Shown piece after piece: positions 18,349-27,928 of a stretch of 64,000 nt of DNA (position 1 is its first letter; every line of letters starts with the position of its first letter). Source of the stretch: Sphingobacterium nematocida. Its GTDB lineage: Bacteria > Bacteroidota > Bacteroidia > Sphingobacteriales > Sphingobacteriaceae. The notes under the pieces were generated by a model, which worked only from the letters and a program-made list of their open reading frames with translations, did not search any database and was not told where the DNA came from. The position numbers and the translations under genes were made by a program. The stretch spans positions 62,001-126,000 of the forward strand of contig NZ_FUZF01000013.1 in the NCBI RefSeq assembly GCF_900168125.1, in the 5' to 3' direction.

Positions 18349-18380
18349 TTTGATTTTTAAGCTTTCGCTTTGTAACTTTG
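18349..18380 (+). promoter_or_regulatory. Bacteroidota-type promoter with overlapping inverted repeat
   Basis: The -33 element TTTG (18349-18352) and -7 element TAACTTTG (18373-18380) are 20 bases apart, close to the Bacteroidota consensus TTTG-N19-TAnnTTTG. The start codon of the next gene is at 18407. An inverted repeat, GCGAAAG (18341-18347) and CTTTCGC (18362-18368), brackets the -33 element and could be an operator. Confidence 0.6.
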
Positions 18381-18406
18381 GTAATACACTAACTTAAACA
18401 ACCCCA

Positions 18407-18790
18407 ATGATCAATGTTATTTTATTGATAATGCCTTTCATGGCTATGGCTTCTCCAAGTCGGAGTGATGCGATAGAGCAAGAGAAAACAAGCCATTTTA
18501 GCAGTAGGTATTTATCAAAAGCATCTCCTGCGGATAGTACTTATATCACCCTAGAACTGTATGGCAAAGATAAAGAGCCGCTGGATGTAGCTGCTGCAAC
18601 TAATATTAATGTGTCGCAATATCGCAATAGAAGTGAAGAGCCGCATATTTATAAAGCATTGGTCCCGAATAGATCCATACCTCGCTTTATCTATGTGCAG
18701 TTTGATGATAGGTACCCTATTTATTTTCAAACAAATCTAAGAACGAACCGAGATGTGGTCTATCGCTTGTATCTGACGAAAAGTAAGTGA
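18407..18790 (+). CDS. Small exported protein of unknown function
   Basis: The protein has 127 residues. The N-terminus (MINVILLIMPFMAMASPSRS) looks like a short signal peptide cleaved near residue 16. The mature part is polar, with a predicted beta-rich middle (DSTYITLELYGKD) and many basic residues at the end. I recognise no family. A good promoter precedes it and 160 bases follow before the phosphatase gene, so it may be the first gene of a short unit. It could be an accessory protein of the polysaccharide locus, but nothing in it shows this directly. Confidence 0.6.
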   Translation: MINVILLIMPFMAMASPSRSDAIEQEKTSHFSSRYLSKASPADSTYITLELYGKDKEPLDVAAATNINVSQYRNRSEEPHIYKALVPNRSIPRFIYVQFDDRYPIYFQTNLRTNRDVVYRLYLTKSK

Positions 18791-18950
18791 TAACTGGGGT
18801 TAATAACCCAAATGAAAGATATTGTGGGTACAAATCTTATTTTGTATTTTGGAAGTAATGTACAGTAGGCTCTGTATTTTCTAATGTAGAGAGAAGGAAA
18901 AGACTGAGTGGGAATCGGCTAGTAATCATTTACTTAATTCAAAGGGTATA

Positions 18951-19721
18951 ATGGGGATTTTGTCAAGATTGTTTGGTAAAGGTCAGGAGGAAGCCAAGGA
19001 GAACTCGTTGGGGAAACTGGCATTTCTCCAAGTGGATATGCATAATCATCTGCTCCCGGGTATCGATGACGGTAGCCAATCTACGGAACAGTCAGTTTTA
19101 CTCATAAAGGGCCTGCATGCGATGGGCTTTGAAAAGTTTATCTGCACACCCCATATCATGGCGGGGGTACATCCCAATACAAAATCTACGATAGCTGCAG
19201 CGCACGAGGTGCTAAATAAGGAGCTGCACACGACAAATCCTAAGGTACAGATATTTGCGGCTGCCGAGCATATGATCGACGAAGAGTTGGAGACGATCAT
19301 TAAGATGGATAACCTCTGTGTAATGCCGGGAGGTTATGTGCTCATAGAGATGTCTTACATTGCGGAATCTAAGGCGCTATTCCAGACAATACTGGATATA
19401 CAGAACCTGGGTTATAAGCCCATACTGGCCCATCCCGAACGCTACAACTACTACCACTACAACTTTGATATGTATAAGCAGATCAAAGATGCAGGTTGCC
19501 TCTTGCAGCTCAACTTGCTTTCGATAAGCCGACACTATGGTAAGGAAGTGAAGGAGGCCGCATTAAAGATGATTAAATCGGGTATGTATGATTTTGTAGG
19601 CACAGATACGCACCACGAAAGGCACATGACTGCGCTACAGGATGTGGTGGCTAAGTACCCGGTAAGGGACCTGTTAAGAACCTGTCCGATCAAAAATCCA
19701 ACTCTGTTGGATCATTTATAG
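18951..19721 (+). CDS. PHP-type tyrosine-protein phosphatase (CpsB/YwqE family)
   Basis: The protein has 256 residues. PHP metal-binding motifs appear in order: VDMHNHLLPGIDDGSQS, CTPHIM, AEHMIDEELE, LAHPERYNYY and FVGTDTHHERH. This matches CpsB/CapC/YwqE phosphatases, which dephosphorylate BY-kinases that control capsule and exopolysaccharide export. No BY-kinase is encoded in this window, so its partner is elsewhere or its role has shifted. The start at ATG 18951 gives MGILSRLFGKGQ, a common N-terminus in Bacteroidota homologs. A strong terminator follows. Confidence 0.88.
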   Translation: MGILSRLFGKGQEEAKENSLGKLAFLQVDMHNHLLPGIDDGSQSTEQSVLLIKGLHAMGFEKFICTPHIMAGVHPNTKSTIAAAHEVLNKELHTTNPKVQIFAAAEHMIDEELETIIKMDNLCVMPGGYVLIEMSYIAESKALFQTILDIQNLGYKPILAHPERYNYYHYNFDMYKQIKDAGCLLQLNLLSISRHYGKEVKEAALKMIKSGMYDFVGTDTHHERHMTALQDVVAKYPVRDLLRTCPIKNPTLLDHL

Positions 19722-19747
19722 GCCGAATCGCTGTTAATGGATATAGA

Positions 19748-19788
19748 AATAAGGCTTAGCTCTTCGATAGGGCTAAGCCTTATTTTTT
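19748..19788 (+). terminator. Rho-independent terminator
   Basis: A 13-base-pair perfect stem, AATAAGGCTTAGC (19748-19760) with GCTAAGCCTTATT (19772-19784), encloses an 11-base loop and is followed by T residues. It separates the polysaccharide locus from the ECF sigma operon. Confidence 0.9.
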
Positions 19789-19928
19789 AATCGAAGTCCA
19801 GAAAAAATATTTTGGGAAGGCTACTAGTTACGGAAACGTTTGCATGAATAATGTAGCATCCCTTTATTAACTTTAGCTATAATAGCCTCACAATTTGTAA
19901 CTGAAAGTTGAAAAGTGGACCTAGATTT

Positions 19929-20447
19929 ATGACAGCAGATAGCACAGAATCGCTTTTTAGACAGTACTATGGGAGGCTGTGCGTGTATGCCACAGGTATA
20001 CTGGCAGACCCGAACGCAGCGGAAGATGTCGTGGCCGCGGTATTCTTAAATATAATAGCCAATGGAAGTAAGGGAGATGTGGGACTGGCCTATCTGTATC
20101 GTGCGGTCAAAAATGGCTGTTTGAAGAATATCCGCCAGGAGAATACCCATACCAAATACTTGGGCAGCGGGATGATAGCGGTCAGTGAGGATGCCTACGA
20201 CAAGCACATCATCCAGACTGAATTGACCGTAGCGTTATCTGCCCTGTTGGAGGAATTGCCAGAGGGATGCAGCCGTATCCTGAAGATGAGCTATGTGGAA
20301 GGGCTAAAGAATGCCGAGATAGCCGAGAAGCTTTGTATCTCTATACACACCGTAAAAAGTCAGAAAAACAGAGGTCTATCGCTGTTGCGGGAAAGGGTCT
20401 CACTGCAGTATTTACTTACTCTATTGCTGTTTTTGAAAAATTTTTAA
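19929..20447 (+). CDS. ECF-type RNA polymerase sigma factor
   Basis: The protein has 172 residues. Region 2 reads SLFRQYYGRLCVYATGILAD, with NAAEDVVAAVFLNI; region 4 has LPEGCSRILKMSYVEGLKNAEIAEKL and the helix-turn-helix CISIHTVKSQKNRGLSLLR. This is the Bacteroidota sigma-70 group that works with a FecR anti-sigma and an STN-type SusC, and both follow immediately. The start at ATG 19929 is preferred over an in-frame TTG at 19908. It would activate the downstream utilization operon when ligand binding is signalled through SusC. Confidence 0.9.
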   Translation: MTADSTESLFRQYYGRLCVYATGILADPNAAEDVVAAVFLNIIANGSKGDVGLAYLYRAVKNGCLKNIRQENTHTKYLGSGMIAVSEDAYDKHIIQTELTVALSALLEELPEGCSRILKMSYVEGLKNAEIAEKLCISIHTVKSQKNRGLSLLRERVSLQYLLTLLLFLKNF

Positions 20448-20499
20448 AAAAAGATAGTTTTCGTTCCATCCTTTTCGCAGCCCTGTGGATTATAGGTAT

Positions 20500-21642
20500 A
20501 TGGAACAGCACTCAATCCGACTGGCGCAACTGATCGCCAAATATATAAATCATAGTATTTCATCCGATGAACTGAAGGAGCTTAGGAAGGATCTTTCTGA
20601 AAAGGAGCTAGAGAGCATTTTGTTTGATTTTGAACAAAGACAAGAAAAACAAGATGAGCTGCTGCTGTACTTTGAAGCGAAAAAGGAGGGGGCTTGGGAA
20701 AACCTACAGACTGTACCAAACCCTCGTGCCAAATGGAGCGTTTTTTACAGATACACCGCAGTGGCTGCTACTTTGCTGCTGGCGGCCTTGTCCTGGTATG
20801 TATTGCGATGGGATCAACAGCAAATTGTACGGTACAATGAGGTGCTGCCGGATTATGTATTTGGTCAAAAAAATGATGTCAGCCCAGGTAAGATGCAGAC
20901 GCTGATAGAACTGGCCAACGGGGAGACGCTGGTCGTGCAGGATAAGATCATTAAGATAGGAGCAGACGGTGTGTTGGACGCTGCCACCGATGCTTTTTTG
21001 ACGCAGCAAATGGAGAACATAAAGACTATCAGCACACCGAAGGCGAGCAATATCGAAGTTTGGCTACCCGACAACACCAGGATATGGCTGAATGCCTCAA
21101 GTACGCTGACCATGGATAAGGACTATAACGTAAATAATAGGACGGTACACTTGGATGGGGAAGCTTTTTTTGAGGTTGCCAAAGATCGGGACAGGCGCTT
21201 TATGGTCATCTCGGATAGCGATACGGTAGCCGTTTATGGTACCTCATTTAATGTGAATAGGTATGGAAAACGTATGGCAACGACCTTGCTGGAAGGAAAG
21301 GTACGTATGCAGGGTAAAGGTAACGCAATACTGGACCTGCCGGTGGGTTATCAAGGTAGATGGCGGAATGGGCAATTGATCGCGATGAAGGTGGATGTGA
21401 AGAAATACAGCTCCTGGAAAGAGGGGTATTTCTACTTTAAACAGGATAATCTGAATGAAGTGGTAAAGAGGATGGCCGATTGGTACGATATCGAAATACA
21501 GTCTGAGGTGGCCGATAAGACAGTACAGATATCGGGAACAATAGATAAAAAGGCGAGTCTGGCCGAGGCGGTGTCCATACTGAAAGATGTATCTGGACTC
21601 CAGTTTACGATAGACAATAGAACACTGAAAATAACCAAATAA
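20500..21642 (+). CDS. FecR-family anti-sigma factor
   Basis: The protein has 380 residues. A cytoplasmic N-terminal segment (LIAKYINHSISSDELKEL) binds sigma, and one inner-membrane helix lies near residue 90 (YTAVAATLLLAALSWYVL). A periplasmic FecR domain carries VWLPDNTRIWLNASSTL and HLDGEAFFEVAKDRDR. A C-terminal DUF4974 region holds SSWKEGYFYFKQDNLNEVVK. It relays the signal from the STN domain of the neighbouring SusC to the sigma factor. It starts 52 bases after the sigma gene. Confidence 0.93.
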   Translation: MEQHSIRLAQLIAKYINHSISSDELKELRKDLSEKELESILFDFEQRQEKQDELLLYFEAKKEGAWENLQTVPNPRAKWSVFYRYTAVAATLLLAALSWYVLRWDQQQIVRYNEVLPDYVFGQKNDVSPGKMQTLIELANGETLVVQDKIIKIGADGVLDAATDAFLTQQMENIKTISTPKASNIEVWLPDNTRIWLNASSTLTMDKDYNVNNRTVHLDGEAFFEVAKDRDRRFMVISDSDTVAVYGTSFNVNRYGKRMATTLLEGKVRMQGKGNAILDLPVGYQGRWRNGQLIAMKVDVKKYSSWKEGYFYFKQDNLNEVVKRMADWYDIEIQSEVADKTVQISGTIDKKASLAEAVSILKDVSGLQFTIDNRTLKITK

Positions 21643-21734
21643 ACGAACTTATGGAGAAGGATTGATAATGCGGCAAAGCCTGGATGAACGAACTAATTGT
21701 AGTATTTAAAAAAGAAAAAATACCAATCTAAATT

Positions 21735-24700
21735 ATGATGAAAAACCGATTTAAAAATAGGAGCCGACAAGTGTTAAAGTACGCACTGCTCGTACTGTCG
21801 ATGTTCTTATTTGGCTTTTGGGCACAGGCAAATGCTCAATTGATTACACTCAAACACAGTAATGCACGTATTGAAAAGGTGTTGGAGCAGATTACCGGGC
21901 AGTATAAAATACACTTTCTATATAAGGATGATCTGTTGAGTCGATTGAAACCGGTGAGTATAGAGGTTAGGGAGATGAATATCGATCAGGTGCTCCACGA
22001 GTTATTTCGTACTACAGGAATCACCTACACGCGACGCAATAATAATATAACGTTGCAGCGAAGTGAAAGGCTGGACAACAGACAGGATAAAATTAAAATA
22101 ACGGGCTTAGTGACTGATAGTGCCGGTGTAGCCATCACGGGGGCTTCTGTAGCCTTGAAATCGAATCCGGCGATTGGCACGGCTACCGATAGAAATGGCC
22201 GATTTGTTATGGAGGTGCAGCCTAACGCGGTATTGGTGGTAAGCTATATGGGGTTTGCCAGTCAGGATGTGTCCGTAACAGGAGAACGGGATTATAAAAT
22301 AGTATTGCAACCTGATGCTGCGGGACTGGAAGAGGTAATCGTTGTGGGCTTTGGCAAGCAGAAAAAGGAATCTGTCGTGAGCTCGATCGCGACGGTATCG
22401 GGGGAAGCGCTACGTGCACCTACCCGAAGCCTAAGTAATAATCTCGCAGGGCAGGTGCCGGGACTGATCGCTGTACAACGATCAGGGATGCCGGGTTATG
22501 ATGATGCCGAATTCTGGATACGCGGTACCAGCTCTTTTGCAGGTGGCACGTCTCCGCTAGTTTTGGTGGATGGTATCCCGAGGAGCTTGAATAATATTGA
22601 TCCCGATGAAATCGAAACCTTCTCGCTATTGAAAGACGCGGCTGCTACCGCAGTGTACGGGGCAGAGGGGGCCAATGGGGTAATTTTGATCACTTCTAAA
22701 AGAGGGAAGGTGCAGAAGACTGAAATATCCTATCGTGGAGAATACTCCTATTCGAACCCGACACGCGTGCCAAGTGTAGCTTCTTCGTTTGACTACATGC
22801 GCTTATACAATGAAGCGTTGCGCAACGATGGGCAGGAACCGATGTTTTCGGATGCACTGATGGACCTTTATCGGACCAACGCAGACCCCGATCTGTACCC
22901 AAGCAGCAATTGGTACGATCTACTCTTAAAGGATCATACCTATAATACAAGACATAACCTCAATTTTAGAGGTGGAGGAGACCGAATGCGTTTCTTTGTG
23001 AATGCAGGTTTCTTTGGTGAGGATGGTTTATTTATCTCCTCGAAAAATTACGATAACAACTCGAAATTTCATCGCTATAACCTGCGAAGTAATATCGATA
23101 TGGATGTAACGGCTACTACTACACTACGGGTAGACCTGGCTGGACAATATGGTAAAGTGAACCGCCCTTTCTTTGACCAGACGAATATATTTGAGCGCTT
23201 CTCGCGCATACCGCCACACTTATTCCCGGCGCTCTATTCGGACGGTCGTCTAGCTGCTCACCCTTCACAGGATTTGAATAAGGTAAATCCATACAATCAG
23301 TTGACCGAATACGGTTATAGAAAGGAATGGCGATCTTCTATACAGAGCCGCGTAGATATAGAACAGAAGTTGAATTTCCTGACACAGGGCTTGCGTGCCA
23401 AAGGTACAGTGAGTTACGACTCGTACGGTGAGTTCCAGATGTATAGAACACAAACTCCTGAAACTTTTGTAGCAACGGGTCGGGATGCGGATGGCAACCT
23501 GATCTATCAGCGCAAGACGAATAAAAGTGCTATGGGCGAGCCTATAGAAACGAATTCGGCCGAAAAGAAAATCTACCTAGAGGCTTCGATCAATTATGAC
23601 CGTGTATTTGCAGACAAGCACGATGTGTCGGCGATGGTACTGACCTACCAGAAGGAAAGGCAGCTGCATAGCCAGGCACTGGCCTATCGTAAGCAGGCTT
23701 ATGTTGGGCGTGTGACTTACAGCTTTAACCGTATCTATTCCATGGAGGCTAATTTTGGTATTACAGGATCGGAACAGTTTGCAGAAGGCTACCGTTTCGG
23801 TTTCTTCCCAGCAGTAGGGGTGGCGTACAACTTGACGAATGAGCCTTTCTTTCCGGAGGATCTGAAACGCTATGTCTCTAATGTGAAGTTGCGTGCTTCT
23901 GTCGGTAGAACGGGGAATGATGATACAGGGAGTGATGCCAACAGATTCTTGTATAGAGGGCAGTTTGCTGGATATTCTACCTACCCGATTGGAATAGGTA
24001 CGTCGGGAGCGACCAACTCGCTGGCGGGTCTCACCGAAACACGTTTCGAGGCGCCCATGTTAGGCTGGGAGATTGAAGATAAGCGTAACTATGGGGTAGA
24101 TCTGGGGCTTTTTAATAGCAAGTTGCAGATTACGGCCGACTATTTTGATAATCTACGTACAAATATATTATTGCAACGTCGGACGATAGTGAACGTGGCG
24201 GGGTATATGTCGAGCCCATGGCAGAACTTTGGTAAGGTGCAGAACAGAGGTGTGGACGGTTCTATTACTTTTAATCAAAAGTTGGGGTCGGATTTCAGCG
24301 TGCAGCTGCGGGGTAATTTTACTTTTGCGCGTAATAAGATCATCGAATACGATGAGGTGAAGCAGCTATACCCTTGGATGGAACGTACGGGCAAGCGCCT
24401 GAACGCGATCGATGATGTGTATATAGCAGAACGCCTATTTAATGATGGTGACTTTAATATCTATACGAATGAGGATGGTAAAATCGCCTATCAGCTCAAA
24501 GACGGCATCGCCCCATCCGAGCAAATGTCCAACCCAAAACCGGGGGATATCAAATATAAAGACCTGAACGGAGACGGTATCGTGAATACGTTTGACCGGG
24601 TAAAAGATGCTGCGATGCCAACTGTACCGGAGATCATATATGGATTTGGTACTAGCTTTAAGTATAAAGGGGCTTTTTTGAGTGTATTTTTTCAAGGAGC

Positions 24701-25124
24701 GGCCAATGCTTCGGCAAACCTGAACAACCAATCCAATGCGATGATGCCATTCCACTGGGGGGTATTGGAAAGTAATGTGCGAACGGAGGTGCTGGAAAGC
24801 AGATGGGATGCCCAAAACCCGAATCAGGATGTGTTCTTCCCTCGAATTCAGATCGCTAACATGACCAATACAAATACGGCGAATACCTGGTGGGTAAGGG
24901 ATGCTTCATTTATAAGGTTGAAGAACGTAGAGTTTGGGTATAATTTTGATGTAAAGAGATTGAATCTTATTGGAATAAGGTCCATCCGATTATATGCAAT
25001 GGGACAGAATGTAGCCCTGTGGGATAAAGTGAAGATGTATGACCCGGAGCTGGGAAATAGTGCTGGAGGGACTAAATATCCGATCCCTTCGATATGGACG
25101 GGTGGTCTGGAATTGTCGTTTTAA
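21735..25124 (+). CDS. SusC-like TonB-dependent transporter with STN domain
   Basis: The protein has 1129 residues. It has a signal peptide (to about residue 35), then an STN signalling domain (LITLKHSNARIEKVLEQITG, about 36-110). A carboxypeptidase-D-like beta domain (ITGLVTDSAGVAITGASVAL) follows, then a TonB-box/plug region (LEEVIVVGFGKQKKESVV; PLVLVDGIPRSLNNIDPDEI) and the 22-strand barrel. The STN domain fits the ECF sigma/FecR pair directly upstream. With the SusD protein it should import oligosaccharides, probably from the substrate of the GH16 enzyme at the end of the operon. Confidence 0.95.
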   Translation: MMKNRFKNRSRQVLKYALLVLSMFLFGFWAQANAQLITLKHSNARIEKVLEQITGQYKIHFLYKDDLLSRLKPVSIEVREMNIDQVLHELFRTTGITYTRRNNNITLQRSERLDNRQDKIKITGLVTDSAGVAITGASVALKSNPAIGTATDRNGRFVMEVQPNAVLVVSYMGFASQDVSVTGERDYKIVLQPDAAGLEEVIVVGFGKQKKESVVSSIATVSGEALRAPTRSLSNNLAGQVPGLIAVQRSGMPGYDDAEFWIRGTSSFAGGTSPLVLVDGIPRSLNNIDPDEIETFSLLKDAAATAVYGAEGANGVILITSKRGKVQKTEISYRGEYSYSNPTRVPSVASSFDYMRLYNEALRNDGQEPMFSDALMDLYRTNADPDLYPSSNWYDLLLKDHTYNTRHNLNFRGGGDRMRFFVNAGFFGEDGLFISSKNYDNNSKFHRYNLRSNIDMDVTATTTLRVDLAGQYGKVNRPFFDQTNIFERFSRIPPHLFPALYSDGRLAAHPSQDLNKVNPYNQLTEYGYRKEWRSSIQSRVDIEQKLNFLTQGLRAKGTVSYDSYGEFQMYRTQTPETFVATGRDADGNLIYQRKTNKSAMGEPIETNSAEKKIYLEASINYDRVFADKHDVSAMVLTYQKERQLHSQALAYRKQAYVGRVTYSFNRIYSMEANFGITGSEQFAEGYRFGFFPAVGVAYNLTNEPFFPEDLKRYVSNVKLRASVGRTGNDDTGSDANRFLYRGQFAGYSTYPIGIGTSGATNSLAGLTETRFEAPMLGWEIEDKRNYGVDLGLFNSKLQITADYFDNLRTNILLQRRTIVNVAGYMSSPWQNFGKVQNRGVDGSITFNQKLGSDFSVQLRGNFTFARNKIIEYDEVKQLYPWMERTGKRLNAIDDVYIAERLFNDGDFNIYTNEDGKIAYQLKDGIAPSEQMSNPKPGDIKYKDLNGDGIVNTFDRVKDAAMPTVPEIIYGFGTSFKYKGAFLSVFFQGAANASANLNNQSNAMMPFHWGVLESNVRTEVLESRWDAQNPNQDVFFPRIQIANMTNTNTANTWWVRDASFIRLKNVEFGYNFDVKRLNLIGIRSIRLYAMGQNVALWDKVKMYDPELGNSAGGTKYPIPSIWTGGLELSF

Positions 25125-25152
25125 TCAATTTTTACGAAGAAAGAATTTAATT

Positions 25153-26994
25153 ATGAACAGAAAAAGTGTAATAGCTATAGCGATATCGGCAGTGATGGCC
25201 TTCTCCTTTTCATCCTGTAAGAAATTTTTGGATGTATCGGATGAACTGGCAGAGGAACTGGATTATGAAAAGGTATTTAACGATCCGAACAATTTGCGCA
25301 GATTTCACCGAGTGGTGTACACCGGTATTCCAAATACAGCTGAATTTGCGCGTGACCTCACAGGTACAGGTCTGCCTTGGCCACAGATCAGTGATGAGAT
25401 TGAGCGGGCACAGGGTGCGGATTTTAATTTGATAGCCTTTAATTCTTCGCATACGGTGTACGGACGCTGGAACCTCTACTACCAATTGATACGCCAGGCT
25501 AATGTATTCTTGGAACGGGCGAAGGCTATTCCTAAGCAGGGAGATGCAGATTATGTATCGGATGAGGAATTGTTTGAGCTGCAGACGCAGGCGCGTTTCT
25601 TTAGAGCTTATTACCATTACTTGCTGTTTGAGCAGTATGGACCTATCCCTATCATGGATTATCTGGCTGACCCTAACAACCCCGCACAGTCGGACTTTGC
25701 GCGCAACAGTGTGGATGAAGTGGTCAAATTTGTGTATGACGAAATGACCTACTGTGCCGATGCGCTAAAGGATCCGGACCTAACTCGAACAGAGCAGCTG
25801 GGTGTGCCTACCAAGGGAACGGCCCTAGCAGTACGGGCACGCCTGATGATGTATGCGGCCAGCCCTTTATTTAACGGTGGTTTTGCAGAAGCCCTACAGG
25901 TAAAAAATCCAGATGGTAAGCAACTATTTCCGGCAGCGGATAATACGAAATGGACGGCCGCTTTGAACGCGATGCAGGCATTTATCGACTATGCCAATAC
26001 CGGTTATTATGAGCTGTATAAGGTAATGAATGGAAATACGATCAACCCGGATGAGAGCCTATACGGCATGTTTATGAGCATGAATAAGGAGGTGATCTTC
26101 GCACGGACGAATGGCGATTTCGGAAATGTATCGGCTAGAGCGGGCGTGGATGGATGGAACCTGCCGCGCGGTGCACGTAACGGGACGGCGACAACGGGGT
26201 ATATAGCCGTAACGCAGGAACTGGTTGATGATTTTCTGATGCGGGATGGGCTGACGATCGACGAGTCGCCCTTGTATAAAGAAGCCGGATTTTCGGCTGC
26301 CGGTGATGACCCTACAGGGCGTACCGAGATAGGTACCTACCGTATGTGGACCAACAGGGAGCCGCGTTTCTACCGTACGGTATTCTACAACAAGCGTAAA
26401 TGGCACGTGGGAGGCGAGGTAATCACTTTTCATCTGGGAGGCAATAGCAGTAATAACCAGACAACAGACTATGCGCGGACGGGATACCTGATGTATAAGC
26501 GGATGAGCCGTAGGGTATATAATCTTAGTCCGAATCCGTTCTTCGAATACAGACCGGCAATTATCCACCGTCTGGCGGAATTCTACCTGCTGTACGCGGA
26601 GGCATTGAACGAGGTAAATCCCAATGACGCACGCATATTGGAATATGTGGACAAGGTGCGGGAGCGGGCAGGGGTACCGGCACTTCGTACCATAAAGGCA
26701 AATATCATAGGGAATCAGGCTGCACAGCGTGAGGCTATACGACGGGAAATGCGGATAGAACTGGCGACAGAGGGACAGCGCTACTTTGACGTGCGCCGCT
26801 GGATGTTGGCCGAGACCGATGGTTATAAACAGGGAGGACCTGTATACGGGATGAATATGAATGGCAATGAGGCTAATTTTTACCAACGGACCAAAATAGA
26901 AGATAGGATGTTTACAAAAGCGATGTATCTGTATCCGATCCCATTGACACAGATTCAAAATAGTAAATTGTTGGTTCAGAATCCTTTATATTAA
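25153..26994 (+). CDS. SusD-like surface glycan-binding lipoprotein
   Basis: The protein has 613 residues. A lipoprotein signal peptide ends in FSSC, followed by KKFLDVSDELAEELDYEKVF. SusD landmarks include RFFRAYYHYLLFEQYGPIP (TPR-like helices), RAGVPALRTIK near the C-terminus, and IRREMRIELATEGQRYFDVR. It forms the lid on the preceding SusC channel. ATG 25153 is chosen because it gives the signal peptide; the earlier in-frame start lies inside the SusC gene. The gap from the SusC stop is 28 bases. Confidence 0.94.
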   Translation: MNRKSVIAIAISAVMAFSFSSCKKFLDVSDELAEELDYEKVFNDPNNLRRFHRVVYTGIPNTAEFARDLTGTGLPWPQISDEIERAQGADFNLIAFNSSHTVYGRWNLYYQLIRQANVFLERAKAIPKQGDADYVSDEELFELQTQARFFRAYYHYLLFEQYGPIPIMDYLADPNNPAQSDFARNSVDEVVKFVYDEMTYCADALKDPDLTRTEQLGVPTKGTALAVRARLMMYAASPLFNGGFAEALQVKNPDGKQLFPAADNTKWTAALNAMQAFIDYANTGYYELYKVMNGNTINPDESLYGMFMSMNKEVIFARTNGDFGNVSARAGVDGWNLPRGARNGTATTGYIAVTQELVDDFLMRDGLTIDESPLYKEAGFSAAGDDPTGRTEIGTYRMWTNREPRFYRTVFYNKRKWHVGGEVITFHLGGNSSNNQTTDYARTGYLMYKRMSRRVYNLSPNPFFEYRPAIIHRLAEFYLLYAEALNEVNPNDARILEYVDKVRERAGVPALRTIKANIIGNQAAQREAIRREMRIELATEGQRYFDVRRWMLAETDGYKQGGPVYGMNMNGNEANFYQRTKIEDRMFTKAMYLYPIPLTQIQNSKLLVQNPLY

Positions 26995-27004
26995 TCAGGT
27001 TTTT

Positions 27005-27928
27005 ATGAAAACAGATTTAAAGATGAAGAAGATATTATTTGTGAGCCTATTGGTAGGCACACTTTTTAGTTGCGATAAGCAGGATTATCCAGAAGATTGG
27101 AAGCCGGGAAGTGGTGAATTGACTATTCAGATGGATAAGACCTCGATCAAGCAATCCGAATTTTTTACCTTACAGTTTGGCGGGTATGCCGATAGTATAA
27201 TGGTATATGATGGTACACTAGGACACGAGTATAGGTATAAAGATCGTACCGCAATGGAGGGGGTAAAACCCAAAGTGTCTTTTACCAGCTATATGCAATG
27301 GGGAGCACAGACTAACTCGCTATCGGTACTGGTATCTACAGACTTTGCGGGGGGTAAATACGATGCTACCGAGATACAGGCGGCTACCTGGACAAATATT
27401 ACTAACCGCTTTACCTTATCAACAGGCGCTGATAATACGGTCTCGGGGGAAGTGAATCTAGCTGATCTCGTAAAACCGGGAAAACAGATGTATTTTGCCT
27501 TTAAATATGAAGGCAAAACAGGATCTACACAGCGGCAGTGGACGATAAAAAACTTTGTGATCAAAAATGAACTGCCTACAGGGGTGGTGCAGGATGTCGT
27601 AAACACGGCATCGGCCGGGTGGAAACAGTATAGTGTTGCCAATAGTGCGAAGGTATGGACATATAATACCACACAGGTGGGAATAGAAGGAGGAAATGCT
27701 ACTTCGGAAGATAACCTGGACTGGGTAATCACGAAGGCGCTTGACTTTACAAAGGTTGCGCCCGACCAACCGTCGCATATGCTGAAAACTAGGTTTGAAA
27801 ATATGCTGCAGATGTACCGTGTAGGGTATAAGTCTCCAGGGCAATATAAAATGACTGTTATTGGTAAGGAAAATGCTGGCAAAGAAACAAGTAAATTGGA
27901 AAAAGATGTTACGGTACAGGCAAATTAA
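27005..27928 (+). CDS. Surface lipoprotein, DUF5017-like
   Basis: The protein has 307 residues. Its lipoprotein signal ends at LFSC with an acidic stretch after the cysteine (DKQDYPEDW), as in surface-exported Bacteroidota lipoproteins. The remainder is beta-rich, with a jelly-roll-like region around DLVKPGKQMYFAFKYEGKTG, and resembles DUF5017 proteins encoded beside SusC/SusD. A role as an additional surface glycan-binding protein is inferred from position. An internal ATG at 27023 (MKKILF) is an alternative start. Confidence 0.72.
   Translation: MKTDLKMKKILFVSLLVGTLFSCDKQDYPEDWKPGSGELTIQMDKTSIKQSEFFTLQFGGYADSIMVYDGTLGHEYRYKDRTAMEGVKPKVSFTSYMQWGAQTNSLSVLVSTDFAGGKYDATEIQAATWTNITNRFTLSTGADNTVSGEVNLADLVKPGKQMYFAFKYEGKTGSTQRQWTIKNFVIKNELPTGVVQDVVNTASAGWKQYSVANSAKVWTYNTTQVGIEGGNATSEDNLDWVITKALDFTKVAPDQPSHMLKTRFENMLQMYRVGYKSPGQYKMTVIGKENAGKETSKLEKDVTVQAN

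Noticed and set aside
20267-20533. Plus-strand frame overlapping the end of the sigma gene
   Set aside because: It covers sigma region 4 in another frame and runs into fecR; the translation has no family features.
26059-26958. 299-codon open frame on the minus strand
   Set aside because: It lies entirely inside the SusD gene, has no sensible domain or signal, and reflects the codon pattern of the plus strand.
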